DNA from: Mycobacterium sp. BK086
GTDB lineage: Bacteria; Actinomycetota; Actinomycetes; Mycobacteriales; Mycobacteriaceae
DNA: 64,000 nt
Direction: 5' to 3'
Assembly: GCA_004362315.1 (NCBI GenBank)
Contig: SNWL01000009.1
Span: 480,357 to 544,356, forward strand
Shown here: positions 46,548-55,857 of the stretch, piece by piece
How positions within the stretch are numbered: position 1 is the first letter of the stretch
Layout of the letters: each line of letters opens with the position of its first letter
Made by a program: the position numbers and the translations under genes
The notes under the pieces: model-generated
Seen by the model: only the letters and a program-made list of their open reading frames with translations
What the model was told of the DNA's origin: nothing
Databases searched by the model: none

Positions 46548-48458
46548 CTAGTCGATGTTCTCCGGGTGCAGCATCTCGGCGTAGCGCAGTTGCTCGGGCA
46601 CCCCGAAACCGTCGACCAGCAATTCGGCGTGCGGCCGCAAGGCGCGGCACCGTTCGTTGATGCCGCGGGTGACGGCCTTGGCCCGCTCGGTGGACAGGAA
46701 GCGGTGCTCGATGAACCACGCCTTGTCGTCCTCGATCACCGACAGCGCGTACACATCGCACACCAGACCCAGAATCTCGCGGGCTTCCTCGTCCTCGCAG
46801 GCGTCGATGCCGGCGACGAACGCCTCGAGCACGATCCGGTCGATGTGCGCCTGTGCGGTGTGCAGCACGTGATCCTGCACGGCATTGAACGCGTCGAACG
46901 CTGACATCTCCTTGGACTTGCTCTGCAGACGGCGCGCCACCGAGGCGAGCAGATACTCCTCGCGGTCCTCGAACATCTTGACCTGGGTGCCGCGGTTGAA
47001 GAGGCTGCCTTCCTCCTCGCTGTCCTGGCGCGCGTCGATGATCCTCTGCATGATCGTCTCGGCCGCAGTCCTTTTCAGCACCCGATCGCCGGCGAAGTTG
47101 GCGGCGAAGCGAACCCATTCCACCGGGCTCATGCCCTTGATGTCGTCGGCGTAGGCGGTCAGCAGTTCCTTGGCCACCAGCTGAGTCAGCACATGGTTGT
47201 CGCCCTCGAAGGTGGTGAACACGTCTGTGTCGGCGCGCAGTGCGATCAGCCGGTTCTCGGCGAGATAGCCTGCGCCGCCGCAGGCTTCGCGAGCCTCCTG
47301 GATCGCGGCGCTGGCGTGCCAGGTGTTGGCCGCCTTCAGCCCAGCGGCGCGTGATTCCAGCTCACGCTGTTCCTCGGTGTCGGTGGTGTCCGAGGTCTGC
47401 ACATCGTGCAGCTTGGCCACCAGCTCGTTCTGGGCGAACTGCAGCGCATACGAGCGGGCGATCAGCGGGAACAGCCGGCGCTGATGCACCAGGTAATCCA
47501 TGATCAGCACCTCGTCGCCGTCCGGGGCGCTGAATTGCTTGCGCTGCAAGGCATATCGAACGGCGATGTCGAGTGCCACCCGCGCCGCGGCGGCCGCACT
47601 GCCGCCGACGGTGACCCGCCCCCGGATCAGGGTGCCCAGCATGGTGAAGAACCGCCGGTTCGGGTTCTCGATCGGCGAGGAGTAGGTGCCGTCCTCGGCG
47701 ACGTCGGCGTACTTGTTGAGCAGGTTCTCCCGCGGAATCCGGACGTTGTCGAACATGATGCGGCCGTTGTCGACACCGGGCAGGCCACCCTTGTACAGAC
47801 AGTCCGAGGTGGTGACACCCGGCAGGTCGTTGCCGTCGTCATCGCGTAGCGGCACCACGAAGCAGTGCACCCCGTGCGATTCGCCGCCGGTGATCAGCTG
47901 AGCGAAAACCGCTGACACCCGCGCTGTTTCGGCGGCACCGCCGATGTAGTCCTTGCGCGACGTCGGGGTGGGGGAGTTGATCACGAACTCTTGAGTCGCC
48001 GGATCGTAGGTGGCCGTGGTCTCCAGGGACTGCACATCACTGCCGTGCCCGGTCTCGGTCATCCCGAAGCAGCCGACCAGATCCAGGTCGATGATGCGCT
48101 GGACGTAGGCCTTGTGGTGGCGTTCGGTGCCCAGGTTCTCGATGGCACCGCCGAACAGACCCCACTGCACCCCGGCTTTCACCATCAGCGACAGGTCGGA
48201 CATCGCCAGCATCTCGATGCGGACGACCGCCGCACCCACGTCGCCGTTGCCACCGTGCTCTTTGCGGAAACCATCTTCGGCGGCGCCCTTGGCCGCCATG
48301 ATCTTCAGCTGCTCAGCCACCTTCGCCCGCGCGATCGCGGTGTTGGGCGTGTAGTGCGGCCGGAATACCTCGGTGGACAATTCGGCGCGTACGGCGTTCT
48401 TGACGTCACGCCAGCGGCCGTCGAGGGCGTTACGCAAATGCTCCGCAGTGGTGGTCAT
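46548..48458 (-). CDS. Acyl-CoA dehydrogenase/acyl-CoA oxidase family protein
   Basis: A 636-residue FAD-dependent enzyme, longer than simple acyl-CoA dehydrogenases and closer to the acyl-CoA oxidase layout. CFGMTETGHGSDVQSLETTA is the flavin/substrate segment, KDYIGGA follows, and EACGGAGYLAENRLI near residue 410 is a C-terminal flavin motif. The long C-terminal helical domain ends NID. Expected reaction: alpha,beta-oxidation of an acyl-CoA. ATG 48458 is used; upstream codons are not family-like. It is divergent from the VIT gene. Confidence 0.88.
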   Translation of the reverse strand: MTTTAEHLRNALDGRWRDVKNAVRAELSTEVFRPHYTPNTAIARAKVAEQLKIMAAKGAAEDGFRKEHGGNGDVGAAVVRIEMLAMSDLSLMVKAGVQWGLFGGAIENLGTERHHKAYVQRIIDLDLVGCFGMTETGHGSDVQSLETTATYDPATQEFVINSPTPTSRKDYIGGAAETARVSAVFAQLITGGESHGVHCFVVPLRDDDGNDLPGVTTSDCLYKGGLPGVDNGRIMFDNVRIPRENLLNKYADVAEDGTYSSPIENPNRRFFTMLGTLIRGRVTVGGSAAAAARVALDIAVRYALQRKQFSAPDGDEVLIMDYLVHQRRLFPLIARSYALQFAQNELVAKLHDVQTSDTTDTEEQRELESRAAGLKAANTWHASAAIQEAREACGGAGYLAENRLIALRADTDVFTTFEGDNHVLTQLVAKELLTAYADDIKGMSPVEWVRFAANFAGDRVLKRTAAETIMQRIIDARQDSEEEGSLFNRGTQVKMFEDREEYLLASVARRLQSKSKEMSAFDAFNAVQDHVLHTAQAHIDRIVLEAFVAGIDACEDEEAREILGLVCDVYALSVIEDDKAWFIEHRFLSTERAKAVTRGINERCRALRPHAELLVDGFGVPEQLRYAEMLHPENID

Positions 48459-48559
48459 CCCCCGAAAGTATCCCCGGGGACCTTTCCATAAACGCGGTTG
48501 TGGCAAACACAGGCAAACCTGAGTGGGTGTGAGCCGACGGGCGGGCGTTCAATGGCGCG

Positions 48560-49285
48560 ATGGCGGAGTCCGACGGGGACCATAGACCGCAGTTGCCGCA
48601 CGACATCGACCACTCCCACGCCGACGTCAGCGGTGGCTGGCTGCGTGCGGCGACGTTCGGTGCGATGGATGGATTGGTCAGTAATTCGGCGCTGATCGCC
48701 GGGGTCGCGGCGGGAGCCGGTGCGCACACCGTGGTGCTCAGCGGCGTGGCCGGGCTGCTCGCCGGTGCGTTCTCGATGGCGCTGGGCGAATATACGTCCG
48801 TCACGACGGCCAACGAGCAGATCGACTCCGAGGTTCGCGTCGAACGCCGCTCGTTCAAGCGTCATCCCCAGGCCGAACGGATCGAGCTGGTGGCGATGCT
48901 GATGGAGATGGGCATGACGGAGGTGACCGCCCGAACGGCCACCGACGAGATCCACCGTGACGAGGACCGCGCGGTGAACTTCCATCTCGTCCAGGAGCTG
49001 GGCGTGGATCCGCGGGAGAAGCCGTCGCCGGTGCTGGCCGCGGTGTCGTCGTTCCTGATGTTCGCGCTGGGCGCGGTCATTCCGCTGCTGCCGTATCTCC
49101 TTGGGTCGCACTCGCTGTGGGCCGGTCTGGCGTGCAGCGCGGTCGGGCTGCTGGTCGCCGGAGCGGTGGCCGCCAAGTTCACCAAGGGCTCGACGTGGTT
49201 CGGGGCCGGACGACAGCTCGCCTTCGGGGCCGTCGCGATCGCCGCGACGTATGCGGTGGGAAATCTCGTCGAAGCCGTTCTCTGA
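48560..49285 (+). CDS. VIT1/CCC1 transporter family protein
   Basis: A 241-residue membrane protein with the VIT1 pattern: GAMDGLVSNSALIAGVA in segment 1, GAFSMALGEYTSV in segment 2, a cytoplasmic helical region with repeated acidic residues (MTEVTARTATDEIHRDEDRA), then three more segments. The acidic region binds metal in plant VIT1. The expected role is iron or manganese movement across the inner membrane. It is followed 25 bp later by the bestrophin gene. Confidence 0.87.
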   Translation: MAESDGDHRPQLPHDIDHSHADVSGGWLRAATFGAMDGLVSNSALIAGVAAGAGAHTVVLSGVAGLLAGAFSMALGEYTSVTTANEQIDSEVRVERRSFKRHPQAERIELVAMLMEMGMTEVTARTATDEIHRDEDRAVNFHLVQELGVDPREKPSPVLAAVSSFLMFALGAVIPLLPYLLGSHSLWAGLACSAVGLLVAGAVAAKFTKGSTWFGAGRQLAFGAVAIAATYAVGNLVEAVL

Positions 49286-49310
49286 GGCGGTCAGGTAATA
49301 CGCTGGCGCG

Positions 49311-50198
49311 GTGATTCGCAGCGTCGGGAAGCTCGGCCCGCTCAAGGTGACGGGCCTGGTGTGGTGGCAGATGCGGTGGGATCTGCTGGCGATCATCGTG
49401 GTGGCCGCGATCCTGATCCCGATTCCCGATCCCACCCAGATCGACTACGCCTCGGCTGTGCTGTCCGTGCTCGGTATCGGTGCCTCGGTGTTCATCGGCT
49501 TCCGCAACACCACTGCCTACAACCGGTGGTGGGAGGCCCGGACGTTGTGGGGCAACGTCATCATCAATTCCCGGGCCACCCACAACACCCTGTGCTCGGT
49601 GGACTCCGGAACTCCGCAGATGGCCGCCGTTCTGGATCGCATGCGGCGCCGTCAGGTCCGCTACGCCTGGCAGCTCGCCGCGGACCTACGCGGAATTCCG
49701 GCACTGCCCGGGGTCCGCGAGCTGACGCCGGAAGACCCCGATGACGCCAGCGCCGTCGACTTGATGACCGACCAGGCCATCGACATCCAGAAGCTCTCCG
49801 CCGACGGCCTGATCGACAATCAGGCCCGCGTGATGCTTATGAGCGTCAATACCGCACTGGTGACGGCCCAGAGCGGTCTGGAACGCATTCGCAACGAGCC
49901 GATCCCGCTGCAGTACGAGATCTTCATCCGCGCGCTGGCCTGGTTTTTCGCGATCATGGCGTTCAGCCGGCTCGATGGTTCGTCGCACCCGTTCGCCGGT
50001 GTGATCATCGGCCTGCTGCTGATGACCGTGTTCATCGGTGCCGAACGGCTCGGGCATTTCATCGAGCAGCCGATGAGCAACGGGATCTTCGACATCGCGA
50101 TGTACCGGTTCTGCAGCGTAATCACCGGCAACCTGTTGGGTGCCGGCCATCCGCTGGCTCAGCCCAGGGAAGGACCGAAGGCCACGATCTGGATGTGA
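49311..50198 (+). CDS. Bestrophin family ion channel protein
   Basis: A 295-residue member of the bestrophin/UPF0187 family with GFRNTTAYNRWWEARTLWGN near residue 62 as the clearest signature and four membrane helices. Bacterial bestrophins form pentameric channels; some conduct cations and others anions. TACGCT (49299-49304) lies six bases before GTG 49311, consistent with a leaderless start and an own promoter. It ends 4 bp from the convergent gene. Confidence 0.9.
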   Translation: MIRSVGKLGPLKVTGLVWWQMRWDLLAIIVVAAILIPIPDPTQIDYASAVLSVLGIGASVFIGFRNTTAYNRWWEARTLWGNVIINSRATHNTLCSVDSGTPQMAAVLDRMRRRQVRYAWQLAADLRGIPALPGVRELTPEDPDDASAVDLMTDQAIDIQKLSADGLIDNQARVMLMSVNTALVTAQSGLERIRNEPIPLQYEIFIRALAWFFAIMAFSRLDGSSHPFAGVIIGLLLMTVFIGAERLGHFIEQPMSNGIFDIAMYRFCSVITGNLLGAGHPLAQPREGPKATIWM

Positions 50199-50202
50199 GT
50201 GC

Positions 50203-51075
50203 TCAACGGCACTTGGCGACAACGGTTTCGGCGAACTTCTCGATCGGCGCGCGGTAGCGCTCGACGTCGGTGCCGGTCGCCACGCCTGCGTCGGTCATCC
50301 ACGGCGCACACATCACCGCCGTGATGCCGATGTCCTCGGCCCGCTTGTAGAGATCTGGTGACGGGGGATCGATGAGCGCCAGCATGATCTCGAAAGGTTC
50401 GTCCGCGCGGCCGAATTCGCAGCGCAACACATCCAGCTTGGTGACGTATTCCGCGGCGCCGTCGAGCGTGTACGCGGTGCCGATCCAGCCGTCGCACAAC
50501 GATGCGGCGCGGCGCAGCGCCGCCTCGGATTCGCCGCCGCACAGGATCGGCACCGGAGCTGGGGGATGAGGTTCGATCATCATCTCGGGCACCTGGTAGT
50601 GCTCGCCGCTCCACGACACCCAGCCGCCCTGCCACAGCGCCCGCAGTGCGGGGATCATCTCGTCGAGGCGTCTGCCGCGATTGCTGAACTCCTGGCCCAA
50701 CAGCTCGTATTCCTCACGCATCCAACCGATTCCGACGCCCAGCGAGACGCGCCCCTCGGATATCGACGCCGCCGTCGCCACCTGTTTGGCGACCTCGATC
50801 AGGGGGCGAGCCGGCGCGACGTAGACGGCGTTGGAGAACCGCAGCTGAGTGGTCACCGCGGCCATCGCCCCGGTCATCACCCAGGTGTCCGGCCACGCGG
50901 TCTCCGGTTCCCAGCCCGGCTTGCCCGACGGCGAGGGATACGGCGAGCGCAGATCCCGCGGGTAGATCAGGTGATCGGCGCAGATCATGCCGTGATAGCC
51001 GGCCTCGTCGACCATGCGCGCCACCGCGATGGATTCGGACGTCTTCATGAACGGGGTGCCGCACCAGAACTGCAT
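50203..51075 (-). CDS. LLM class F420-dependent oxidoreductase
   Basis: A 290-residue luciferase-like monooxygenase-fold enzyme. FSNAVYVAPARPLIEVAKQV and GRVSLGVGIGWMREEYELLG are the classic segments of the F420-dependent branch found in mycobacteria. Such enzymes use F420H2 or F420 to oxidise or reduce small organics; the substrate is not predictable. GGAGAACG precedes ATG 51075. Confidence 0.87.
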   Translation of the reverse strand: MQFWCGTPFMKTSESIAVARMVDEAGYHGMICADHLIYPRDLRSPYPSPSGKPGWEPETAWPDTWVMTGAMAAVTTQLRFSNAVYVAPARPLIEVAKQVATAASISEGRVSLGVGIGWMREEYELLGQEFSNRGRRLDEMIPALRALWQGGWVSWSGEHYQVPEMMIEPHPPAPVPILCGGESEAALRRAASLCDGWIGTAYTLDGAAEYVTKLDVLRCEFGRADEPFEIMLALIDPPSPDLYKRAEDIGITAVMCAPWMTDAGVATGTDVERYRAPIEKFAETVVAKCR

Positions 51076-51103
51076 CGTTCTCCTCGGGGTCGGCCCCCGG
51101 GTG

Positions 51104-52303
51104 TCAGCTATCGCTGCCGACGGTCACCGCGGTGGCCTGCTCGAGCTCATCATGCTCTGTGTCAATAGCGCTCAGATGCCGGCTCGTCAACGCCAGCACA
51201 CCGGCGCCGGCCAGCACCGCACCCGCACCCACCCAGAACGGCAGGTGCACACTGACCCGCTCACCGAGAACACCTGCCAGCCAGGGTGCGACAGCAGCGC
51301 CACCGAAGCGCATGAAGCTGTAGGCCGCCGAGGCCACCCCACGTTCGACAGGCGCCGCCTTCATCACGGTCTCGGTGATCAGGGTGTTGTTGATGCCGAT
51401 GAACAGACCCGCCACCACCACGCACGCCGCGAGGACGGCCTTGTTGTCGGTGGCCACGGCCATCACCACCATCAGCGCCGAAAAGCACAGCAGGTTGATC
51501 ACCAGCACGCGCACCGTGCCGAACCGGTGCTGCAGGCGCGGCGCGACAACCACCGAGGTGAACGCCAGGCACAGGCCCCAGCCGAAGAAGATCAGGCCGA
51601 TCTCGTGGGCGCCCATGTCGAGCGGGAACGGTGTGAACGCCAGCAGCGTGAAGAACCCAAAGTTGTACAGCAGAGCCGTGATTGCGACGCCGAGCAGTCC
51701 CCGGTGCCGCAGCGCGCGGAACGGGTCGGCCAATGTCGTCGTGCGTTGTGGGCGTGGCGTTTCCGGCAGCAGCAGCGCGGTCACCACCAGTGCGACGGCC
51801 ATGAGTGCTGACACCCCGAAAAACGGCCCGCGCCAAGAGATTCCGCCCAGCACGCCGCCGACCAGCGGGCCGACGGCGATGCCAAGTCCCAGTGCCGCCT
51901 CGTAGAGGATGATCGCCTGGGCCACCGAGCCGCGCGCGGAGTTGACGATGGTGGCCAGGGCTGTCGCGATGAACAGCGCGTTGCCCAGGCCCCACAGTGC
52001 GCGCCAGCCGACGATGCCCATCACGGTGTCGCTCATGCCGGCCAGTCCGGCGCCGGCGATGATGATCACCAGGCCAACCAGCAGTGTGCGTTTCGGTCCG
52101 ATGCGGCTGGACACCACACCGGTGATCAGCATCGCCACGCCCATCACCGCCATGTAGCTGGTGAACAGCAGCGACACCTGTGATGGTGTGGCATTGAGAT
52201 TGTCGGCGATGGGTTTCAGGATCGGGTCGACGAGCCCGATGCCCATGAACGCGACGACGGATGCGAACGCGACGGCCCAGACCGCCTTGGGTTGACGCCA
52301 CAT
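51104..52303 (-). CDS. MFS transporter (DHA1-like)
   Basis: A 399-residue 12-segment major facilitator. The start AVAFASVVAFMGIGLVDPIL and the loop SSRIGPKRTLLVGL are typical of drug:proton antiporters. GAGGAGTGAG precedes ATG 52303. It lies 17 bp after the MarR regulator gene and is probably in its operon, so export of a MarR ligand is the likely role. A short hydrophilic C-terminus follows the last segment. Confidence 0.86.
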   Translation of the reverse strand: MWRQPKAVWAVAFASVVAFMGIGLVDPILKPIADNLNATPSQVSLLFTSYMAVMGVAMLITGVVSSRIGPKRTLLVGLVIIIAGAGLAGMSDTVMGIVGWRALWGLGNALFIATALATIVNSARGSVAQAIILYEAALGLGIAVGPLVGGVLGGISWRGPFFGVSALMAVALVVTALLLPETPRPQRTTTLADPFRALRHRGLLGVAITALLYNFGFFTLLAFTPFPLDMGAHEIGLIFFGWGLCLAFTSVVVAPRLQHRFGTVRVLVINLLCFSALMVVMAVATDNKAVLAACVVVAGLFIGINNTLITETVMKAAPVERGVASAAYSFMRFGGAAVAPWLAGVLGERVSVHLPFWVGAGAVLAGAGVLALTSRHLSAIDTEHDELEQATAVTVGSDS

Positions 52304-52320
52304 GAGTGGCTCACTCCTCA

Positions 52321-52794
52321 CTACTTCGGTGACGTGTCGAGGTCGTCGAGCAGGCGATGCAATGCTCCGACGGCGGTCGACAGAATTTCGCGGTCCTCGT
52401 CGGACAGCCGCGCGATGCGCGGGTCGATGACCGCGGCGCGGTCGGCACGGACCTGAGCCAGGATCGTCTGGCCCTTGGGGGTGATGCGGATGCGGACGGC
52501 ACGCGCATCGTCGGGATCGGGGGTGCGGGCCACCAGGCCGGCGTCCTCCAGGCGGCGGACCTGAGTGGTCATCGTCGGCTGAGAGCAGTGGTCGAGTTCG
52601 GCCAGGTCCGAGATCCGGGCTTCGCCCTGATCGTCGATGGTGCCCAGCAGCCGGGCCTGCGCCCAGGGCAGCGGGAGCCGGATGCGCTGAGTGGCCAGCC
52701 GGTTGAGCCGTGCGATGACGCCGAGCAGCTCGGAGCCCAGCGCGGGTGAGGCGCCGGGGAGTTCCTGGGTGGGCGTCGGACTCATATGTCCCAT
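52321..52794 (-). CDS. MarR family transcriptional regulator
   Basis: A 157-residue MarR protein: [23 protein letters not shown], wing [17 protein letters not shown] (signature DPDDAR) and terminal dimerisation helices. ATG 52794 or ATG 52785 may start it. The palindrome at 52799-52815 sits directly before the start, so autoregulation together with the following MFS gene is likely. Confidence 0.86.
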   Translation of the reverse strand: MGHMSPTPTQELPGASPALGSELLGVIARLNRLATQRIRLPLPWAQARLLGTIDDQGEARISDLAELDHCSQPTMTTQVRRLEDAGLVARTPDPDDARAVRIRITPKGQTILAQVRADRAAVIDPRIARLSDEDREILSTAVGALHRLLDDLDTSPK

Positions 52795-52798
52795 AATT

Positions 52799-52815
52799 AC
52801 ATAGAAATACTATGT
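52799..52815. promoter_or_regulatory. Probable MarR operator
   Basis: ACATAG-AAATA-CTATGT is a perfect 6-bp inverted repeat in an AT-rich spot between the MarR gene and the divergent ECF transporter gene. The repeat abuts the MarR start codon. Confidence 0.6.
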
Positions 52816-52920
52816 TGTCGCCCAGGTGTCCGGTGGCCTACCTCACAGGATGTCCACAGACGGCCAGGCGGCGGCAGGTCGGAGCGACTGCCCCGTCGCA
52901 ACGGCTGGCAGAATCGGGTG

Positions 52921-54969
52921 ATGACCGCGACGAGACCGGAGGCGCCTGCACAGCCGTCCGCCGGGTCGATCGATCGCCGTCGAGGTCGCTCACTGTCACC
53001 GGTGGAGATGGCCCAGGCCTCGGTGATGGCCGCACTGGCCGCCGCACTGTCCATCATCTCCGTCGTCGTCCCGTTCGCCGGGGGACTGTCACTGCTGACG
53101 ACTGTCCCGATGGGACTGCTCGGCTACCGCTACCGCTTGCGGGTGCTGGTGGCCGCCACGTTCGCCGCGAGTGTCGTCGCGTTCCTGATCGCCGGCGTCA
53201 GCGGCTTGATGGTGGTCGTCAACTGTGCCTACGTGGGTGGGCTGGCCGGCATCATGAAACGTCGCGGGCGCGGCACCCCGACCGTCATCGCGGTGGGCCT
53301 GGTCGCCGGTGTGGTCTTCGGGCTGTTCATCATCGCCGCGCTGACCGTTCTGGTGCGGCTGCGCTCGCTGACATTCGCGGCGATGACGGCCAACTTCGAC
53401 GGCGTCGTCTCGGTGGTGTCGCATTTCGAGCCGTTCCGCCCGGCCGCCCAGGATGCCAGGCACCTCTTCGGCATCGCCCTGCAGTACTGGCCGCTGCTGT
53501 TGATGGTCTACGCGATGTTCTCGATCATGGTCGTGACCCTGGTTGGGTGGTGGGCCCTGTCACGGGTGCTGGATCGCCTCAGCGGCATCCCCGATGTGCA
53601 CAAGCTCGAGACGCCCGACGAATCCGGGCCCGCCGCACCGGTTCCCGTGCGGCTGGTGGATGCGCGGTTCCGGTACCCCAACGCCACGCACGACGCGCTG
53701 GCGCCGTTGAACCTGACCGTGGACGCCGGCGAGGACGTCGCGATCACCGGCGCCAACGGCTCCGGCAAGACCACGCTGATGCTGCTGCTGTCCGGGCGGG
53801 CACCCACCTCCGGCTCGATCGAACGCCCCGGCGCGGTCGGGCTGGGTCAGCTGGGCGGGACGGCCGTCGTCATGCAGCACCCCGAAAGTCAGGTGCTGGG
53901 AACGCGAGTCGCCGACGACGTCGTGTGGGGTCTGCCGCCGGGAACGGACACCGATGTGGCAGGGCTGCTCAATGAGGTCGGCCTGGCCGGTATGGAGGAG
54001 CGCGACACCGGCGGGCTGTCCGGCGGTGAGCTGCAGCGGCTGGCGGTCGCGGCCGCGCTGGCGCGTCGGCCCTCGCTGCTGATCGCCGACGAGGTCACCA
54101 GCATGGTTGACCAGCGTGGGCGGGAGGCGCTGCTGAGTGTGTTGTCCGGATTGACCGAACGGCGCCGGATGGCGCTGGTGCAGATCACCCACTACAACAA
54201 CGAGGCCGACACCGCCGACCGCATCGTGAAGCTCAGCGAGTCGCAGGACAACGCACACATGGTCGAGAGCACGGCGGCGCCGACTGCCTCGGTGAGCGCC
54301 GCCCCCCGTGCGGCCGAACCGGTGCTGCAGCTCGAGCACGTCGGCCACGAATATGCCAGTGGCACACCGTGGGCCAAGCCCGCATTGCGTGACGTCGGGT
54401 TCACGATTCACGACGGCGAGGGTGTGCTGATCCACGGCGGCAACGGGTCCGGGAAATCCACCCTGGCCTGGATCATGGCGGGGCTCACCACACCGACCAC
54501 CGGCTCGTGCCTGGTGCGGGGACGGCCCGCGTCCGAATGCGTCGGCGAGGTGGCGATCGCGTTCCAGGCTGCTCGGCTGCAACTGATGCGCAGCCGCGTC
54601 GACCTGGAAGTTGCTTCGGCAGCTGGGTTTTCCTACCACGACCGCGCGCGGGTGATCGCTGCGCTGGCGAAGGTCGGTTTGGACGCGTCGCTGGTGGGAC
54701 GCCGCATCGACCAGCTGTCGGGCGGGCAGATGCGCCGGGTGGTGATCGCCGGACTGCTGGCCCGCTCACCGCAGGCGCTGATCCTCGACGAACCGCTGGC
54801 GGGACTCGACGCCGCCAGTCAGCGCGGCCTGCTGCGGCTGCTCATCGATCTGCGCCGCAACAGTGGACTGACCGTCGTGGTGATCTCGCACGACTTCGTC
54901 GGCCTGGAAGAGCTGTGCCCCCGCACGCTGCATCTGCGCGATGGCGTGCTGACGGAGGGGCCGTCATGA
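52921..54969 (+). CDS. ECF-type transporter fusion: membrane domain plus two ATPase domains (Rv2326c-like)
   Basis: A 682-residue fusion. An N-terminal membrane domain of about 210 residues with five or six segments ([20 protein letters not shown] at its start) resembles DUF2232/S-component-like proteins. Two ABC ATPase domains follow: [21 protein letters not shown] and LLIADEVTS in the first; [22 protein letters not shown] and [11 protein letters not shown] in the second. With the EcfT gene that follows it forms a complete energy-coupling-factor importer. Substrates of this class are vitamins or metals; the one here is unknown. The start is ATG 52921. Confidence 0.87.
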   Translation: MTATRPEAPAQPSAGSIDRRRGRSLSPVEMAQASVMAALAAALSIISVVVPFAGGLSLLTTVPMGLLGYRYRLRVLVAATFAASVVAFLIAGVSGLMVVVNCAYVGGLAGIMKRRGRGTPTVIAVGLVAGVVFGLFIIAALTVLVRLRSLTFAAMTANFDGVVSVVSHFEPFRPAAQDARHLFGIALQYWPLLLMVYAMFSIMVVTLVGWWALSRVLDRLSGIPDVHKLETPDESGPAAPVPVRLVDARFRYPNATHDALAPLNLTVDAGEDVAITGANGSGKTTLMLLLSGRAPTSGSIERPGAVGLGQLGGTAVVMQHPESQVLGTRVADDVVWGLPPGTDTDVAGLLNEVGLAGMEERDTGGLSGGELQRLAVAAALARRPSLLIADEVTSMVDQRGREALLSVLSGLTERRRMALVQITHYNNEADTADRIVKLSESQDNAHMVESTAAPTASVSAAPRAAEPVLQLEHVGHEYASGTPWAKPALRDVGFTIHDGEGVLIHGGNGSGKSTLAWIMAGLTTPTTGSCLVRGRPASECVGEVAIAFQAARLQLMRSRVDLEVASAAGFSYHDRARVIAALAKVGLDASLVGRRIDQLSGGQMRRVVIAGLLARSPQALILDEPLAGLDAASQRGLLRLLIDLRRNSGLTVVVISHDFVGLEELCPRTLHLRDGVLTEGPS

Positions 54970-55787
54970 CGACACGTCAGGCCCGCCCGGTGGTGCTGCT
55001 GCGTCCGGTGCCCGGGACGTCGCCGATCCACGAGCTGTGGGCGGGCACCAAATTGATTGTCGTCCTCGCCTTTTCGGCCCTGCTGGCGTTCTACCCGGAT
55101 TGGGTGCCGCTGGCGTTGGTGACGATCCTCATCGGCATCGCGATCCGGATGGCGCGCATCCCGCGCGGTGTCGTTCCGTCGGTGCCGATATGGCTGTGGC
55201 TTCTGCTGCTGGTCGGGTGTGTCACCGCGACGCTGGGCGGTGGAGAACCGTTCGTGCACCTCGGGTCTGTCGAGATCGCGCTGGGCGGGCTGATGAAGTT
55301 CGTGCGCGTCACGGTGGTGGCGGTCGTGCTGCTGGCGCTGGGGATGTTGGTGTCGTGGACGACGAACGTCGCCGACGTCGCGCCTGCAGTGGCGAAACTG
55401 GGCCGGCCGTTCAAGGCGTTGCGGTTTCCCGTCGACGACTGGGCGGTGGCGCTTGCCTTGTCGCTGCGGGCCTTTCCGATGCTGCTCGAGGAGTTCCGGC
55501 TGCTGTACGCGGCGCGGCGGTTGCGTCCGCGGCCGGTGCTGACCAGCCGCCGGGCCCGGCGGCGGCGCTGGGCGATCGAGATGGTCGACCTGATGGCGGC
55601 CGGGATCACGGTGGCGCTGCGGCGTGCCGACGAGATGGGCGACGCGATCACCGCGCGCGGTGGGACGGGCCTGATCTCGGCTGCGCCGTCCGGCCCACGA
55701 CGGGCCGACTGGGTGGTGATGACGATCTCGTTCGTGGTGATTGTCGTGTCGGTGGTGCTGCAGGCAACGGTGCTCGCGGGTATCTAG
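54966..55787 (+). CDS. ECF transporter transmembrane protein EcfT (Rv2325c-like)
   Basis: A 273-residue EcfT-type protein with five or six membrane segments and the coupling helices AARRLRPRP and [17 protein letters not shown], which contact the ATPases. ATG 54966 overlaps the preceding stop as ATGA. It is the energy-coupling scaffold for the fusion protein upstream. Confidence 0.87.
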   Translation: MTTRQARPVVLLRPVPGTSPIHELWAGTKLIVVLAFSALLAFYPDWVPLALVTILIGIAIRMARIPRGVVPSVPIWLWLLLLVGCVTATLGGGEPFVHLGSVEIALGGLMKFVRVTVVAVVLLALGMLVSWTTNVADVAPAVAKLGRPFKALRFPVDDWAVALALSLRAFPMLLEEFRLLYAARRLRPRPVLTSRRARRRRWAIEMVDLMAAGITVALRRADEMGDAITARGGTGLISAAPSGPRRADWVVMTISFVVIVVSVVLQATVLAGI

Positions 55788-55797
55788 CGCTGCCGAG

Positions 55798-55847
55798 TGT
55801 GCGCCTTATGCACCGATATCACTGAATTTCCGTGCACAGGGCGCACA
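55798..55847. terminator. Long inverted repeat between convergent ecfT and uspC
   Basis: TGTGCGCCTTATGCAC (55798-55813) and GTGCACAGGGCGCACA (55832-55847) pair over 14 of 16 positions with an 18-nt loop. Placed between two convergent genes, it can act as a bidirectional terminator. Confidence 0.6.
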
Positions 55848-55857
55848 GTCGCGATCC

